Positions 47,784-56,618 of a stretch of 64,000 nt of DNA are shown here, one piece after another. Every line of letters begins with the position of its first letter. Position 1 is the first letter of the stretch. A model generated the notes under the pieces. That model was given only the letters and a program-made list of their open reading frames with translations, did no database searches and was not told the DNA's origin. The stretch comes from an uncultured Methanobrevibacter sp. (GTDB taxonomy: Archaea > Methanobacteriota > Methanobacteria > Methanobacteriales > Methanobacteriaceae), in the NCBI GenBank assembly GCA_900314635.1, contig OMVY01000002.1:1-64000 (forward strand), in the 5' to 3' direction. Both the position numbers and the translations under genes were made by a program.

Positions 47784-48416
47784 ATGAATAAAAAAGATAT
47801 TGATTATACCTGCTACCTTGTCACAGACCACAAGGACAAGACAAATGAGGAAATATTGAACATCATTGAAGAAGCATTGAAAGGTGGAACCAGCATTGTC
47901 CAGATAAGGGAAAAAACTGCTTCCACAAAGGATTTCTACGAACTGGCTCTAAAAGTCAAGGAGATTACTCACAAATATGATGTTCCACTTCTCATTAATG
48001 ACAGACTTGATATAGCAATAGCTATCGATGCAGACGGAGTCCATATCGGCCAGGAGGACATGCCTGCTCAAAAGGCTCGGGAAATTCTGGGAGAAGAAAA
48101 AATCATAGGTGTCTCTGCATCCACCATAGAAGAAGCTAAAAAAGCTGAAGCAGATGGTGCGGATTACATTGGAACAGGAGCAGTATTCCCAACAGCAACC
48201 AAGGATGATGCCCCTTCAATTACTAAGGATGATTTAAATGAAATCACAAGTTCAATAAGCATTCCAACAGTTGCAATCGGTGGAATCACCTTGGAAAATG
48301 CACACGAATTAAAAGATACTGGAATTGCGGGCTTTTCCGTGGTAAGCGCAATTATGAGTGCTGAAAACCCAAAAGAAGCTTCTGAAAAACTAAGAGAGAT
48401 TTTTAATAGTCAATAA
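47784..48416 (+). CDS. thiE: Thiamine-phosphate synthase
   Basis: 210 residues, TIM barrel. Couples hydroxymethylpyrimidine diphosphate with thiazole phosphate. GGTSIVQIREKTASTKDFYE near residue 33, LLINDRLDIAIAIDADGVHI near 70, GTGAVFPTATKDDAP near 133 and the C-terminal phosphate loop GFSVVSAIM are all present. Same strand as thiM; probably one operon. ATG at a TTGAATGAAT context with GATG upstream. Confidence 0.96.
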   Translation: MNKKDIDYTCYLVTDHKDKTNEEILNIIEEALKGGTSIVQIREKTASTKDFYELALKVKEITHKYDVPLLINDRLDIAIAIDADGVHIGQEDMPAQKAREILGEEKIIGVSASTIEEAKKAEADGADYIGTGAVFPTATKDDAPSITKDDLNEITSSISIPTVAIGGITLENAHELKDTGIAGFSVVSAIMSAENPKEASEKLREIFNSQ

Positions 48417-48569
48417 AAAAGATAATTTTAAATGATTAAAAAAAATCTTTCATAATAAAAAAAAAAGAGAAAACTAAAAATTATAAAAAACGAATATTGA
48501 AAAAAGAGAAAACTAAAAAATTAAAAAAATATTTAATAGTTTAAAGAAAAAAGAGGAATCTTAAAGGAG

Positions 48570-48995
48570 TTACACCAAATCGTCAATGGCTTTAAAGAAA
48601 TCACCATATATCTTAAACACTTCTTCCAGTTCTTCAAGAGACCTGGTCATGATTATATAGTCCTTGATCTTCTCATTTTCATCCTTTATTTCAAGGCATT
48701 TTGATTCTTCTTTGAAAGTCTCATCAAGAAGAGCCAAAACTTCACCATATTTGTCTTCAAGGAAATTGTACATTCTGCGATGATTGAAAACATCCATGGC
48801 ATGGAATATTCCATTATCCTGCAGGTCTGCGCAGGAGCTTATTCTAATTCGAGTCTCCATGTAATAAGGAGCCTCTACTTTATCATAACGCAGCCGGATT
48901 ATTATTTTAGCCATCACATGCTCGTCGCCGGCATTTTCAGCCACATATTTAATAAATTCAAACTGCTTCAAGTTGGTATTGCTAAATAAATTCAT
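48570..48995 (-). CDS. Unknown protein (141 aa) divergent from metY
   Basis: 141 residues from ATG 48995; the 32 codons upstream to 49091 are hydrophobic, lack a ribosome-binding site and cross a palindrome, so they are left out. Soluble, with a beta-rich centre (HVMAKIIIRLRYDKVEAPYY, METRIRISSC) and helical ends (LEELEEVFKIYGDFFKAID). No family recognised. Shares the intergenic region and its first palindrome with metY, so coregulation is possible. Confidence 0.6.
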   Translation of the reverse strand: MNLFSNTNLKQFEFIKYVAENAGDEHVMAKIIIRLRYDKVEAPYYMETRIRISSCADLQDNGIFHAMDVFNHRRMYNFLEDKYGEVLALLDETFKEESKCLEIKDENEKIKDYIIMTRSLEELEEVFKIYGDFFKAIDDLV

Positions 48996-49084
48996 AAATA
49001 ATATTATATAATAATTATTTTTTATAAGTTTCCATATGTCAAACCGCCATTTGTAAAAAAAAATTGTTCGGCAGCATACAAAAC

Positions 49085-49161
49085 ATAACAATTGTTATAT
49101 ACTAGAAGCAACTATATAAGAAGTAGGATAAGTGATATTAAAAAATATAACAATTGTTATA
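49085..49161 (+). promoter_or_regulatory. metY promoter flanked by twin palindromes
   Basis: ATAACAATTGTTAT is at 49085-49098 and again, with an extra flanking pair, at 49146-49161; their centres are 62 bp apart, close to six helical turns. Between them CTATATAAG (49112-49120) reads as the TATA box. The layout suggests one repressor bound on both sides, possibly with looping. The MARR/ArsR-type size of the palindrome is only suggestive. Confidence 0.55.
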
Positions 49162-49241
49162 TTATGAAAAATTAATTAATGTATGAAAACCAAATGTAAT
49201 AATATCATTTTTATTCTTACAAAATTATATGAGATGATAAC

Positions 49242-50531
49242 ATGGCTTATGAAGTAAAAAACAAAAAAAATATTGCAACATTAGGTATACACGCAGGTCA
49301 AGAAGAAACAGATGAAACCGGTTCCAGAGCAGTTCCTATTTATGCAACAACATCATACGTATTCAATGATACAGATCAGGCTGCAAACAGGTTTGCGCTT
49401 CAGGAAGGAGGAAACATTTACACACGTCTGACAAATCCTACCACGGAAGCGCTTGAGAAGAGAATAGCTGCAATTGAAGGAGGAACCTCCGCTTATGCAA
49501 CTTCATCAGGTTTAGCAGCTATTTTCTATGCGATCATAAACATAACTGAAGTTGGAGATAATATCGTATCTGCAGACAACCTATATGGAGGAACCTTTGA
49601 ATTGTTTGAAAACACATTAAAGAACCTTGGCAGAACCGTGACATTCGTTGATTCACAATCCCCTGAGGAATTTGAAGCAGCAATTGATGAAAAAACCAAA
49701 GCGATTTATGTTGAATCAATCGGAAACCCTAAACTGGATGTTCCTGACTTTGATGTAATTTCTGAAATCGCCCACAAGCATGGAATTCCATTAATTGCTG
49801 ATAATACTGTTGGAGTAGGTTCAATCAGACCGTTTGACCATGGTGCGGACATCATCGCTAGCTCAGCTACCAAATACATTGGCGGACATGGAACCACCCT
49901 TGGAGGACTCATCATAGAAAAAGGAGATTTCAATTGGGACAACGGCAAATTCCCTGGACTTACAGAACCTGATGAAACCTACAATGGATTAAAATTCTAT
50001 GAGACTTTTGGCCCTGCAGCATTTACAACCAGAATAAGAGCAGTGCTTGGAAGAGACACAGGCGCGGTTCCGAACCCATTCGGATCATTCCTGCTTCTCC
50101 AAGGACTTGAAACCTTAGCTTTAAGAATTGAGAAACATGCTTCAAATGCATTGGCAGTAGCTGAACATCTTGAAGCACATCCAAAAGTGGCTTGGGTAAC
50201 CTATTCAGGTCTTGAAAGCAGCCCTAACCACGAAGTAGCTAAGAAATATGCTGAAAGAGGTTATGGAGGTATCGTATCCTTCGGTCTTAAAGCAGGATAT
50301 GATGGAGCACTTGAGTTCATCAACAATGTTGAATTATTATCCTTGCTTGCAAACATCGGAGATGCCAAATCCTTAGTAATCCACCCTGCTTCAACTACTC
50401 ACTCACAACTTACTGAAGAACAGCAAAGAGCTACTGGAGTAACTCCAGACCTTATCAGATTGGCAGTGGGTATTGAAGACTTGGAAGACATCTTAGCAGA
50501 CATCGACCAGGCTCTTGATAAAATAGAATAA
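49242..50531 (+). CDS. metY: O-acetylhomoserine sulfhydrylase
   Basis: 429 residues, PLP-dependent Cys/Met metabolism family. Makes homocysteine (or cysteine) from the acetylated amino acid and sulfide. LGIHAGQEETDETGSRAVPI at the start, RLTNPTTEALEKRIAAIEGG near 68, SSATKYIGGHGTTLGG with the PLP lysine near 211, and LSLLANIGDAKSLVIHPAST near 365 match MetY rather than MetB. ATG behind GAGATGATAAC. Under the twin palindromes upstream. Ends in a strong terminator. Confidence 0.94.
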   Translation: MAYEVKNKKNIATLGIHAGQEETDETGSRAVPIYATTSYVFNDTDQAANRFALQEGGNIYTRLTNPTTEALEKRIAAIEGGTSAYATSSGLAAIFYAIINITEVGDNIVSADNLYGGTFELFENTLKNLGRTVTFVDSQSPEEFEAAIDEKTKAIYVESIGNPKLDVPDFDVISEIAHKHGIPLIADNTVGVGSIRPFDHGADIIASSATKYIGGHGTTLGGLIIEKGDFNWDNGKFPGLTEPDETYNGLKFYETFGPAAFTTRIRAVLGRDTGAVPNPFGSFLLLQGLETLALRIEKHASNALAVAEHLEAHPKVAWVTYSGLESSPNHEVAKKYAERGYGGIVSFGLKAGYDGALEFINNVELLSLLANIGDAKSLVIHPASTTHSQLTEEQQRATGVTPDLIRLAVGIEDLEDILADIDQALDKIE

Positions 50532-50540
50532 ACAAAAAAC

Positions 50541-50573
50541 AGAATAGATTTTTATCTATTCTCCTTCTTTTTT
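50541..50573 (+). terminator. Intrinsic-type terminator after metY
   Basis: AGAATAGAT-tttt-ATCTATTCT, a perfect 9-bp stem starting 9 bp after the stop codon, then CCTTC and a run of six T. Confidence 0.7.
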
Positions 50574-50805
50574 CTTTAAATAACTTTCTTAAATCAATCT
50601 CTTTTTTTAAAAAAAAACTGTCATGATTTTATTTAAAAAACTATTTTTAAGCTAATTGAAAAATTTGAAAAATTTTTTAAAAATATTCAAAATTCTATTT
50701 CTCCTCGTTAACAAATAGCCATACCGAGTAAAACAACCCTATCAAAACAAAATATTTAATAATTAAAATCATAATATATTTAAAATAAATCAAGGGGGCA
50801 ATTAT

Positions 50806-51531
50806 ATGAATTATAAGAAAAGAATTATTTCCATAATGCTCATATCAATATTAATCATTTGTGCTATTTCAGCCGTCAGCGCATATACTGGAACAGGATT
50901 TTCACACAATGTACCATCATACAAATACACCAGCCAGTCTGAAAGCAGCATATTGAACAAATATAACGATACTTCATGCCACATAGAGGAAAGCGGCATA
51001 TGCACAAAAGTCGTGGATGGAGACACAATTTATGTTGAAGGGGTTGGAAAAGTTCGTTTTGTAGGTGTTAACACACCTGAAAAAGGAGTTGAAGGATCAC
51101 AAACATCCAAATACTTTACCCAGAAGTTCTGCCTCAACAAGAGAGTCGGACTCGATATCGACGATAGGAAAAACGAAGACCGATACGGCCGAAAGCTTGC
51201 TGTGGTTATCGTTAATGGTAAGAACTTGAATGAGATGCTTTTAAAAGAAGGGCTTGCTGAAGTTATGTACATTCCTCCAAGCGAATTTGTACCATATGAC
51301 TGGACAAATGAAAACACTCCACACCACACTACCCAGAAAACAACTGCAAAATCAAGCAGTTCATCAGCAGCGAGTTCCGGAGCGTATATTGGAAGCGCAA
51401 ACTCAAATAAATTCCATTATCCAAGCTGCAAATGGGGAAAGAAGATAACCGAAAGGAACAAGGTCATCTTCTCATCAAGAGATGAAGCAATCAAAATGGG
51501 ATACCAACCATGCAAAGTCTGCAGTCCATAA
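50806..51531 (+). CDS. Secreted thermonuclease-family protein with Cys metal site
   Basis: 241 residues. Signal peptide at residues 1-26 (SIMLISILIICAISAVSA). An SNase-like domain covers residues 65-165: VVDGDTIYVEGVGKVRFVGV, TPEKGVEG, then DRYGRKLAVVIVNGKNLNEM, with the catalytic Asp, Arg and Glu positions in place. A Ser/Thr linker leads to a C-terminal Ada-like zinc motif (FHYPSCKW near 205 and PCKVCSP at the end). Extracellular DNA or RNA degradation is the likely role. ATG behind AGGGGGCAA. Confidence 0.88.
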   Translation: MNYKKRIISIMLISILIICAISAVSAYTGTGFSHNVPSYKYTSQSESSILNKYNDTSCHIEESGICTKVVDGDTIYVEGVGKVRFVGVNTPEKGVEGSQTSKYFTQKFCLNKRVGLDIDDRKNEDRYGRKLAVVIVNGKNLNEMLLKEGLAEVMYIPPSEFVPYDWTNENTPHHTTQKTTAKSSSSSAASSGAYIGSANSNKFHYPSCKWGKKITERNKVIFSSRDEAIKMGYQPCKVCSP

Positions 51532-51753
51532 ATTTTCAAATTTAATAAAGCATGACTGGAAAAATTAGTATTTAAAAAACATATGACCAAATAAAATTAC
51601 TATTAAAAAAGATTGCTAGAAAAAATAAAATCAGAAAAAAAGCATGCTAGAAAATAAAATCAATGAAAAAAGATAATTTAAAGAGAATTTAAAAAAAGAA
51701 ATTTTCATTTAAAAGTGTTTAATACCAAAAAGTTGAATAGCTAGAATAAATAG

Positions 51754-52143
51754 CTATTCATCACCTCTAGTATCTTTTATTGCACTTATTTTACCATTTT
51801 CATCTTCGGAGATGATGTATCCATCCTTATAATATCCTTCATCATCAACATAGATATATGCGCCGTCTTGCTCACTCCACATCCTGTGAGTTCCACTTAA
51901 ATCTATGGTCTTACCATCATCAGCAGTAACATAGTTTCCAGAATCGCTGGAGCTTGATGTATCCTGGCTTTGAGTAGTCTCCACTGAGTCAACAGTTTTA
52001 TTTTCTTCAGTGGTATTGTTTACAGCTACCACATCATCGCTGTCATCATCCTGTCCGCCTGCAATATACATTCCAGCAAAAAGAGCACATACTGCTACAA
52101 TAGCTATGATTAAAACCATAATTATGATATTTTTTGAGTCCAT
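51754..52143 (-). CDS. Membrane-anchored small protein with WSEQ-YIY module
   Basis: 129 residues. N-terminal anchor IIIMVLIIAIVAVCALFAGM, then an Asp/Ser/Thr-rich linker, then a beta-rich end HRMWSEQDGAYIYVDDEGYY and IISEDENGKISAI. The last part resembles the C-terminus of the 245-aa protein at 55761. Extracytoplasmic. No family name known. Confidence 0.65.
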   Translation of the reverse strand: MDSKNIIIMVLIIAIVAVCALFAGMYIAGGQDDDSDDVVAVNNTTEENKTVDSVETTQSQDTSSSSDSGNYVTADDGKTIDLSGTHRMWSEQDGAYIYVDDEGYYKDGYIISEDENGKISAIKDTRGDE

Positions 52144-52252
52144 TTTTTCACCCCGTTAATTTATTAAATAAAAGTTTAATACTTTTACCATTTATTTCTT
52201 TTCATGGAAAATTCAAAACAAAGGGGCAAAAAGCAAAAAATAAGAAAAAATC

Positions 52253-52360
52253 AGAAAAAGTTTAAGATTAAAAAATAATTAAAAAATTAGAAAAAGTTTA
52301 AGATTAAAAAATAATTAAAAAATTAGAAAAGATTTAAGATTAAAAAATAATTAAAAAAAG
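52253..52360. repeat. 36-bp direct repeat, three copies
   Basis: Unit starting AGAAAAAGTTTAAGATTAAA at 52253, 52289 and 52325 (third copy has GAAAAGA). Very A-rich spacer between pgk and the 129-aa gene. No spacers between copies, so not a CRISPR. Confidence 0.8.
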
Positions 52361-52423
52361 CAAAAACTAAAATTGATAATAAAAAATGAAAAAGATAAAA
52401 ATATATAAAAAATAGGAAAATAA

Positions 52424-53656
52424 TTATTCCTTATTAGCAAAGAGTTCTTTAGAAGCTTTTAAAGCTTCAACTGCAGCAAGAGGCTTACCTGCGAGCATAT
52501 TGATGGATGCTCCTCCACCACTGCTGATATGATCCATCTTTTCACCATATCCCATGGAAACACAAGCAGCTGCAATATGTCCTCCACCAACAATAGTAAA
52601 TCCTTCGGAAAAGGCCATGGCATTTATGATATCCTGAGTTCCAATTGAAAATATAGGATTTTCAAATACTCCTGCAGGACCATTAGCAAATATTGTTTTA
52701 GCTTCTCTAAGCAGTTGTGAGTATTCAATTAATGATTCTCTGCCAATATCGAAAATAGGAGCGTCTGGAATATTTTCAATAGTCACATCCGCCCTGTCAT
52801 TAAGAACTCCTACAGCTACATCTCTTGGATAAACTATTTTTTCGCCGAATCTTTGTAAAAGCTCGCGGCATTTATCAACCATGTCCTCATAACCTCTGCT
52901 TTTAATGAAGTTCTTATTGGTTGACTTTATGTCATAGCCTGCAGCCCATATTACAATATTTGCAATAAGACCGCTTACAAGGACATAATCCGCTGTGCCG
53001 TTAGCCAAAACGTTTTCCATAACCATGATGGAATCATCTGCTTTCATTCCTCCAAGTGCAAAGACGCAAGGGTGTTGAACATTATCCAATGCATTGGAAA
53101 TAGTTTTCAGCTCATTCTCCATCACACGGCCGGCAGCAGAAGGAAGTGTTCTTGTAAAACCGAGCAAGGAAGCCTGAGAACGGTGAGCTGCTGCAAATGC
53201 ATCATTTACAAAATAGTCTGCAACAGGACTTAATTCACGAACAAGAACTGATGTAGCCTGTTCTTCTGGAGAACGCTTCAATATTTCTTCAGAGAAGAAT
53301 CTTGCATTTTCCAAAAGGAGTATCTGACCAGGTTCAAGAGCCAGAATAGCTTCCTTAGCCCTTGATGAGAATAATGAGTCCACATATTTTACTTCAAGAC
53401 CGACGCATCTGGACAATTCCACAGCATGCTGGTCCAATTTAGTAAAATCGTTTTTACCCGGACGACTTTGATGAGCTATGATAACAACTTTAGCACCTTT
53501 TAAAGATAATTCCTTGATTGTTTCAGAATGCAGTTTCATCCGGGTGTCATCCAGAATAATGCCTGAATTAGGATCAACAGGAGAGTTTATATCTATTCTT
53601 AACAAAACAGTTTTTCCATTCACATCAAAATCATCGATAGTATTAAAATCCGCCAT
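52424..53656 (-). CDS. pgk: Phosphoglycerate kinase
   Basis: 410 residues. LRIDINSPVDPNSG near residue 20 (substrate Asp/Asn), VVIIAHQSRPGKNDF near 55, ALGGMKADDSIMV near 200 and the C-terminal ATP site TIVGGGHIAAACVSMG near 370 are those of archaeal PGK. Interconverts 1,3-bisphosphoglycerate and 3-phosphoglycerate. Lies 65 bp downstream of tpiA on the same strand. Confidence 0.96.
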   Translation of the reverse strand: MADFNTIDDFDVNGKTVLLRIDINSPVDPNSGIILDDTRMKLHSETIKELSLKGAKVVIIAHQSRPGKNDFTKLDQHAVELSRCVGLEVKYVDSLFSSRAKEAILALEPGQILLLENARFFSEEILKRSPEEQATSVLVRELSPVADYFVNDAFAAAHRSQASLLGFTRTLPSAAGRVMENELKTISNALDNVQHPCVFALGGMKADDSIMVMENVLANGTADYVLVSGLIANIVIWAAGYDIKSTNKNFIKSRGYEDMVDKCRELLQRFGEKIVYPRDVAVGVLNDRADVTIENIPDAPIFDIGRESLIEYSQLLREAKTIFANGPAGVFENPIFSIGTQDIINAMAFSEGFTIVGGGHIAAACVSMGYGEKMDHISSGGGASINMLAGKPLAAVEALKASKELFANKE

Positions 53657-53721
53657 ACTTTCACTCTTAATAACCTTCTAAAATATAAGCCTCAATAAAT
53701 AAACATGAAAAAATCAAGAAA

Positions 53722-54399
53722 TTAAATCTTGCTTACCAAATCCAGCAAAGCATCTTTAGGGCTTTCAGCCTTTATAATTCCACTAGCTAAAAGAACTCCT
53801 TCAGCTCCAAGTTCAATAGCTGCCGCCATATCCTCGCCGGTTGAGATTCCTGCACCACAGAGAACAGATACATTCTTATCAATGGCTTTTACCTTGTCAA
53901 CACTTCCGGACACTACCTCCGGATCCGCTTTAGATACAGGAATGCCTGTTCCTATCAACTCTGGAGGTTCTACAGCAACATAAGTAGGAGACAAGGTAGC
54001 TGCAGCCACGCTGGTTTCCACATTGTTTGTGCAAATACAGGATATAAGTTTCTCATCTTCAAGCATTTTTGTAACTGCTGCAATGTCTGCAAGTGTCATT
54101 CTCTTCTCGGAATGGTTCAACAGGCTTCCATCGATGCCGCTTTCAACAAAGCTTTCAAACAGATTGCTTCCAGTATGGCCTCCAGGACTTACTGCATCGA
54201 TATGCTGGGATAAAACTGGAATTCCTGTTTCCTCTTTTATTTTGTAGATGTCAATAGCCTGAGGTGCGGCCACCATGGTAATTCCGCTTTCAGCAGATGC
54301 ACTTTCTAAAGCCTTAGCTAGTTCTAAAGCATTTTCACCACTAGATTCCAAGTAAGTTTTAAAATTCAATATTACAACAGGTGCTTTAAGATTAGACAC
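53722..54399 (-). CDS. tpiA: Triosephosphate isomerase (archaeal short form)
   Basis: 225 residues, the shorter archaeal TIM. Lys near residue 13 in ILNFKTYLESSG, catalytic His in GSLLNHSEKRMTLADI near 97, catalytic Glu in YVAVEPPELIGTG near 145, phosphate loop GAGISTGED near 187. GTG start behind AAAGGAGGATT. tpiA-pgk probably form an operon of lower glycolysis/gluconeogenesis. Confidence 0.96.
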   Translation of the reverse strand: MSNLKAPVVILNFKTYLESSGENALELAKALESASAESGITMVAAPQAIDIYKIKEETGIPVLSQHIDAVSPGGHTGSNLFESFVESGIDGSLLNHSEKRMTLADIAAVTKMLEDEKLISCICTNNVETSVAAATLSPTYVAVEPPELIGTGIPVSKADPEVVSGSVDKVKAIDKNVSVLCGAGISTGEDMAAAIELGAEGVLLASGIIKAESPKDALLDLVSKI

Positions 54400-54595
54400 A
54401 AAAATCCTCCTTTCGTACTAAAGTATTTAATAAATTAAATATAATAAATAAGATATAACATTATTTAATTTGAATATTATAATTATATTTGTCTTTAATG
54501 ATATTTAAATTATTAATAAATCAAAATAAAGCCTTAAAATTAATTATAAAAAATTAAAGTTTAATAAACTCTCAAAGAATTCAAAAAGGATTATT

Positions 54596-55510
54596 ATGTC
54601 ATTAAATAAAGAGCAACAAGCAAAATTGGAATACAGCGGATACAGATTTGTAGGCGAGCACGGCCATGCCGCAGCAAAAGTATGTCATTGGACAAGAAAA
54701 AGCATGGTCAACGAAGGAGTCTGCTATAAAGAGAAATTTTATGGAATAGAATCCCACAGATGCCTCCAGATGTCACCTTCAATTCCGTTCTGTCATCATA
54801 AATGCTTGTTTTGCTGGAGAGACCTGACTTATACTGAAACAGAATGGGAAGGTGAATATGACGATCCCAAAACAATCATAGAAGACGCTATTGCTGCGCA
54901 AAACAATCTCTTATGCGGTTTTGGAGGAAATAAGAAAACAGATTGGAAAAAGTTTGAAGAGTCTAAAAGACCTACAAATGCTGCAATTTCCCTTGCTGGA
55001 GAACCTACTCTCTATCCTGAGATAGACGAGCTTATTGAGGAGTTTAAAAGACAGGACTTTTCAGTATTCCTTGTAAGCAATGGAATGTATGTGGAAAAAC
55101 TGGAGAATCTTGAAAGCGAACCAACACAACTATACATTTCCTTGGATGCTCCTAATGAGAAAGTGTATGATGAACTTTGCAGACCTCAAATAAACAATGG
55201 CTGGAGCAATTTAAATAAAACACTTGAATTAATGAACAGTTTTGACTGCAATACAGCTATTAGAGTCACTGCAGTCAAGGGAAAAAACATGATTTTGCCG
55301 AAGGATTTCGCAGAACTCATAAACAAAGCAAACCCAACTTATGTGGAAGTCAAGTCATATATGTGCGTTGGATCATCCCGAGACAGGCTGACTCTGGATA
55401 ATATGCCAAGCTATGAAGAACTGACTGAATTTGCACAGGAAATAGCCGATTACTCCGGACGGGAAATCACCAAGGAGTCTGAAGTAAGCAGGGTCGTCCT
55501 TTTAGAATAG
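54596..55510 (+). CDS. taw1: tRNA 4-demethylwyosine synthase (Taw1)
   Basis: 304 residues. Radical-SAM Cys66-x3-Cys70-x2-Cys73 in PFCHHKCLFCWRD, and a second cluster at Cys30, Cys43 and Cys56, the 13-residue spacing known for archaeal TYW1 enzymes. Builds the tricyclic base on G37 of tRNA-Phe from pyruvate and SAM. VEVKSYMCVGSSRDRLTLDN near 248 is also family-typical. Stand-alone gene; ATG after AAAGGATTATT. Confidence 0.95.
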   Translation: MSLNKEQQAKLEYSGYRFVGEHGHAAAKVCHWTRKSMVNEGVCYKEKFYGIESHRCLQMSPSIPFCHHKCLFCWRDLTYTETEWEGEYDDPKTIIEDAIAAQNNLLCGFGGNKKTDWKKFEESKRPTNAAISLAGEPTLYPEIDELIEEFKRQDFSVFLVSNGMYVEKLENLESEPTQLYISLDAPNEKVYDELCRPQINNGWSNLNKTLELMNSFDCNTAIRVTAVKGKNMILPKDFAELINKANPTYVEVKSYMCVGSSRDRLTLDNMPSYEELTEFAQEIADYSGREITKESEVSRVVLLE

Positions 55511-55580
55511 GACCATCCAAAAACCATTTTTTTATGATTTAAAATTTACATATTATTTTTAAAAACTAATTAAAAACCCC

Positions 55581-55665
55581 CACCACTAATTAACATACAA
55601 AAACCTACCTATAAATAACAAACTATAAAAAACCACCACTAATTACTATACAAAACACCGCCTAT
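55581..55665 (+). repeat. Imperfect 32-bp direct repeat
   Basis: CACCACTAATTAACATACAA at 55581 and CACCACTAATTACTATACAA at 55634, each followed by a C-rich AACCTACCTAT or CACCGCCTAT. C-rich on the plus strand in an otherwise A/T spacer before the 245-aa gene. Possible operator pair. Confidence 0.6.
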
Positions 55666-55760
55666 TGAATAAACTAATAAAATATCCCTTCAACATAAAA
55701 ATTTTTATATATGTAAGATAAGAAATTAATTATTATTAATATTAATTAGCAGGTGTTAAA

Positions 55761-56498
55761 ATGGATAAAAAAAGTATTGTATATGTAATTTTAGGATTAA
55801 TTATCGTTTTCCTCGCTGCTTTCTTAATAATATCACATGTTTCCACAACTGACTTTGAACAGCAAACCTTTACAAACTTTGTAATGGATGTTCCAAAAGG
55901 CACAGAGTTCGTCGAAACATATGACAATTATTCAACAATATACACATCCGAGGATTTAGAAGTTAAGTACTTTAGAGTAACAAACAATGATGAAGCATTC
56001 CACTACGCTGAACAGCGCACTCTCATTCAAAGTGGCGGAGAGCTGGTTGGTGAGTCCGACGGCATTACCGAATGGGAGATAAAAGAAGATGGAAAAACCA
56101 AATATGTCTGCTTCAAGGAAGATGCTGACAATAATGGAGCATGTATTTCAGTTAAATGCTCAAATAAGGATGACTGTATGAGAATGGCTGAAAGCATAGT
56201 ATTTACAAACAGTGCTGTGTTCACTGAAGAAAACTCTACAGAGAACGGCACTGCTGACAACGCAACCAACAGTACCGTAAGCTCTAATGCAAGCCAGAGC
56301 TCTTCAAATACAAGTACTGGAAATGCCTCAACCAATGGTAAAACCAAGATATGGAGCGAGCAGAGCAATTCATACATTTACCAGGAATCATCTTCAGACG
56401 GCAATGTACGCCAATATGATGCAAATGGTAAATTAATTGGTTCAACTTACGATGAAGACCAGGCAAAACTTGGAAATCCTGATGGAAATCTGGAATAA
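55761..56498 (+). CDS. Membrane-anchored protein with WSEQ-YIY C-terminus
   Basis: 245 residues. N-terminal anchor IVYVILGLIIVFLAAFLII, an extracytoplasmic domain (FTNFVMDVPKGTEFVETYDN, TIYTSEDLEVKYFRV, ISVKCSNKDDCMRMAESI) with a possible disulfide, an Asn/Ser/Thr-rich linker, and an end KIWSEQSNSYIYQESSSDG similar to the 129-aa protein at 51754. No named family. ATG behind GCAGGTG. Followed by a terminator. Confidence 0.65.
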   Translation: MDKKSIVYVILGLIIVFLAAFLIISHVSTTDFEQQTFTNFVMDVPKGTEFVETYDNYSTIYTSEDLEVKYFRVTNNDEAFHYAEQRTLIQSGGELVGESDGITEWEIKEDGKTKYVCFKEDADNNGACISVKCSNKDDCMRMAESIVFTNSAVFTEENSTENGTADNATNSTVSSNASQSSSNTSTGNASTNGKTKIWSEQSNSYIYQESSSDGNVRQYDANGKLIGSTYDEDQAKLGNPDGNLE

Positions 56499-56533
56499 TT
56501 AAAAATAGGTTTTCATTAAAAAAATATAATTCA

Positions 56534-56568
56534 TTAAGCTGTTTACCAGCTTAATATTTCTTTTTTTT
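56534..56568 (+). terminator. Intrinsic-type terminator after the 245-aa gene
   Basis: TTAAGCTG-tttac-CAGCTTAA, 8-bp stem, followed after TATTTC by eight T. Confidence 0.65.
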
Positions 56569-56618
56569 TAAAATTAATAAAAAAGCAATCTATAAACTTC
56601 TTTTAAAAATAAAAAAAT

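Noticed and set aside
48996-49091. N-terminal extension of the 141-aa protein
   Set aside because: Hydrophobic, without ribosome-binding site, and overlaps the first metY palindrome.
52253-52360. Regular repeats as a CRISPR array
   Set aside because: Units are directly adjacent with no unique spacers, and no cas gene is present.
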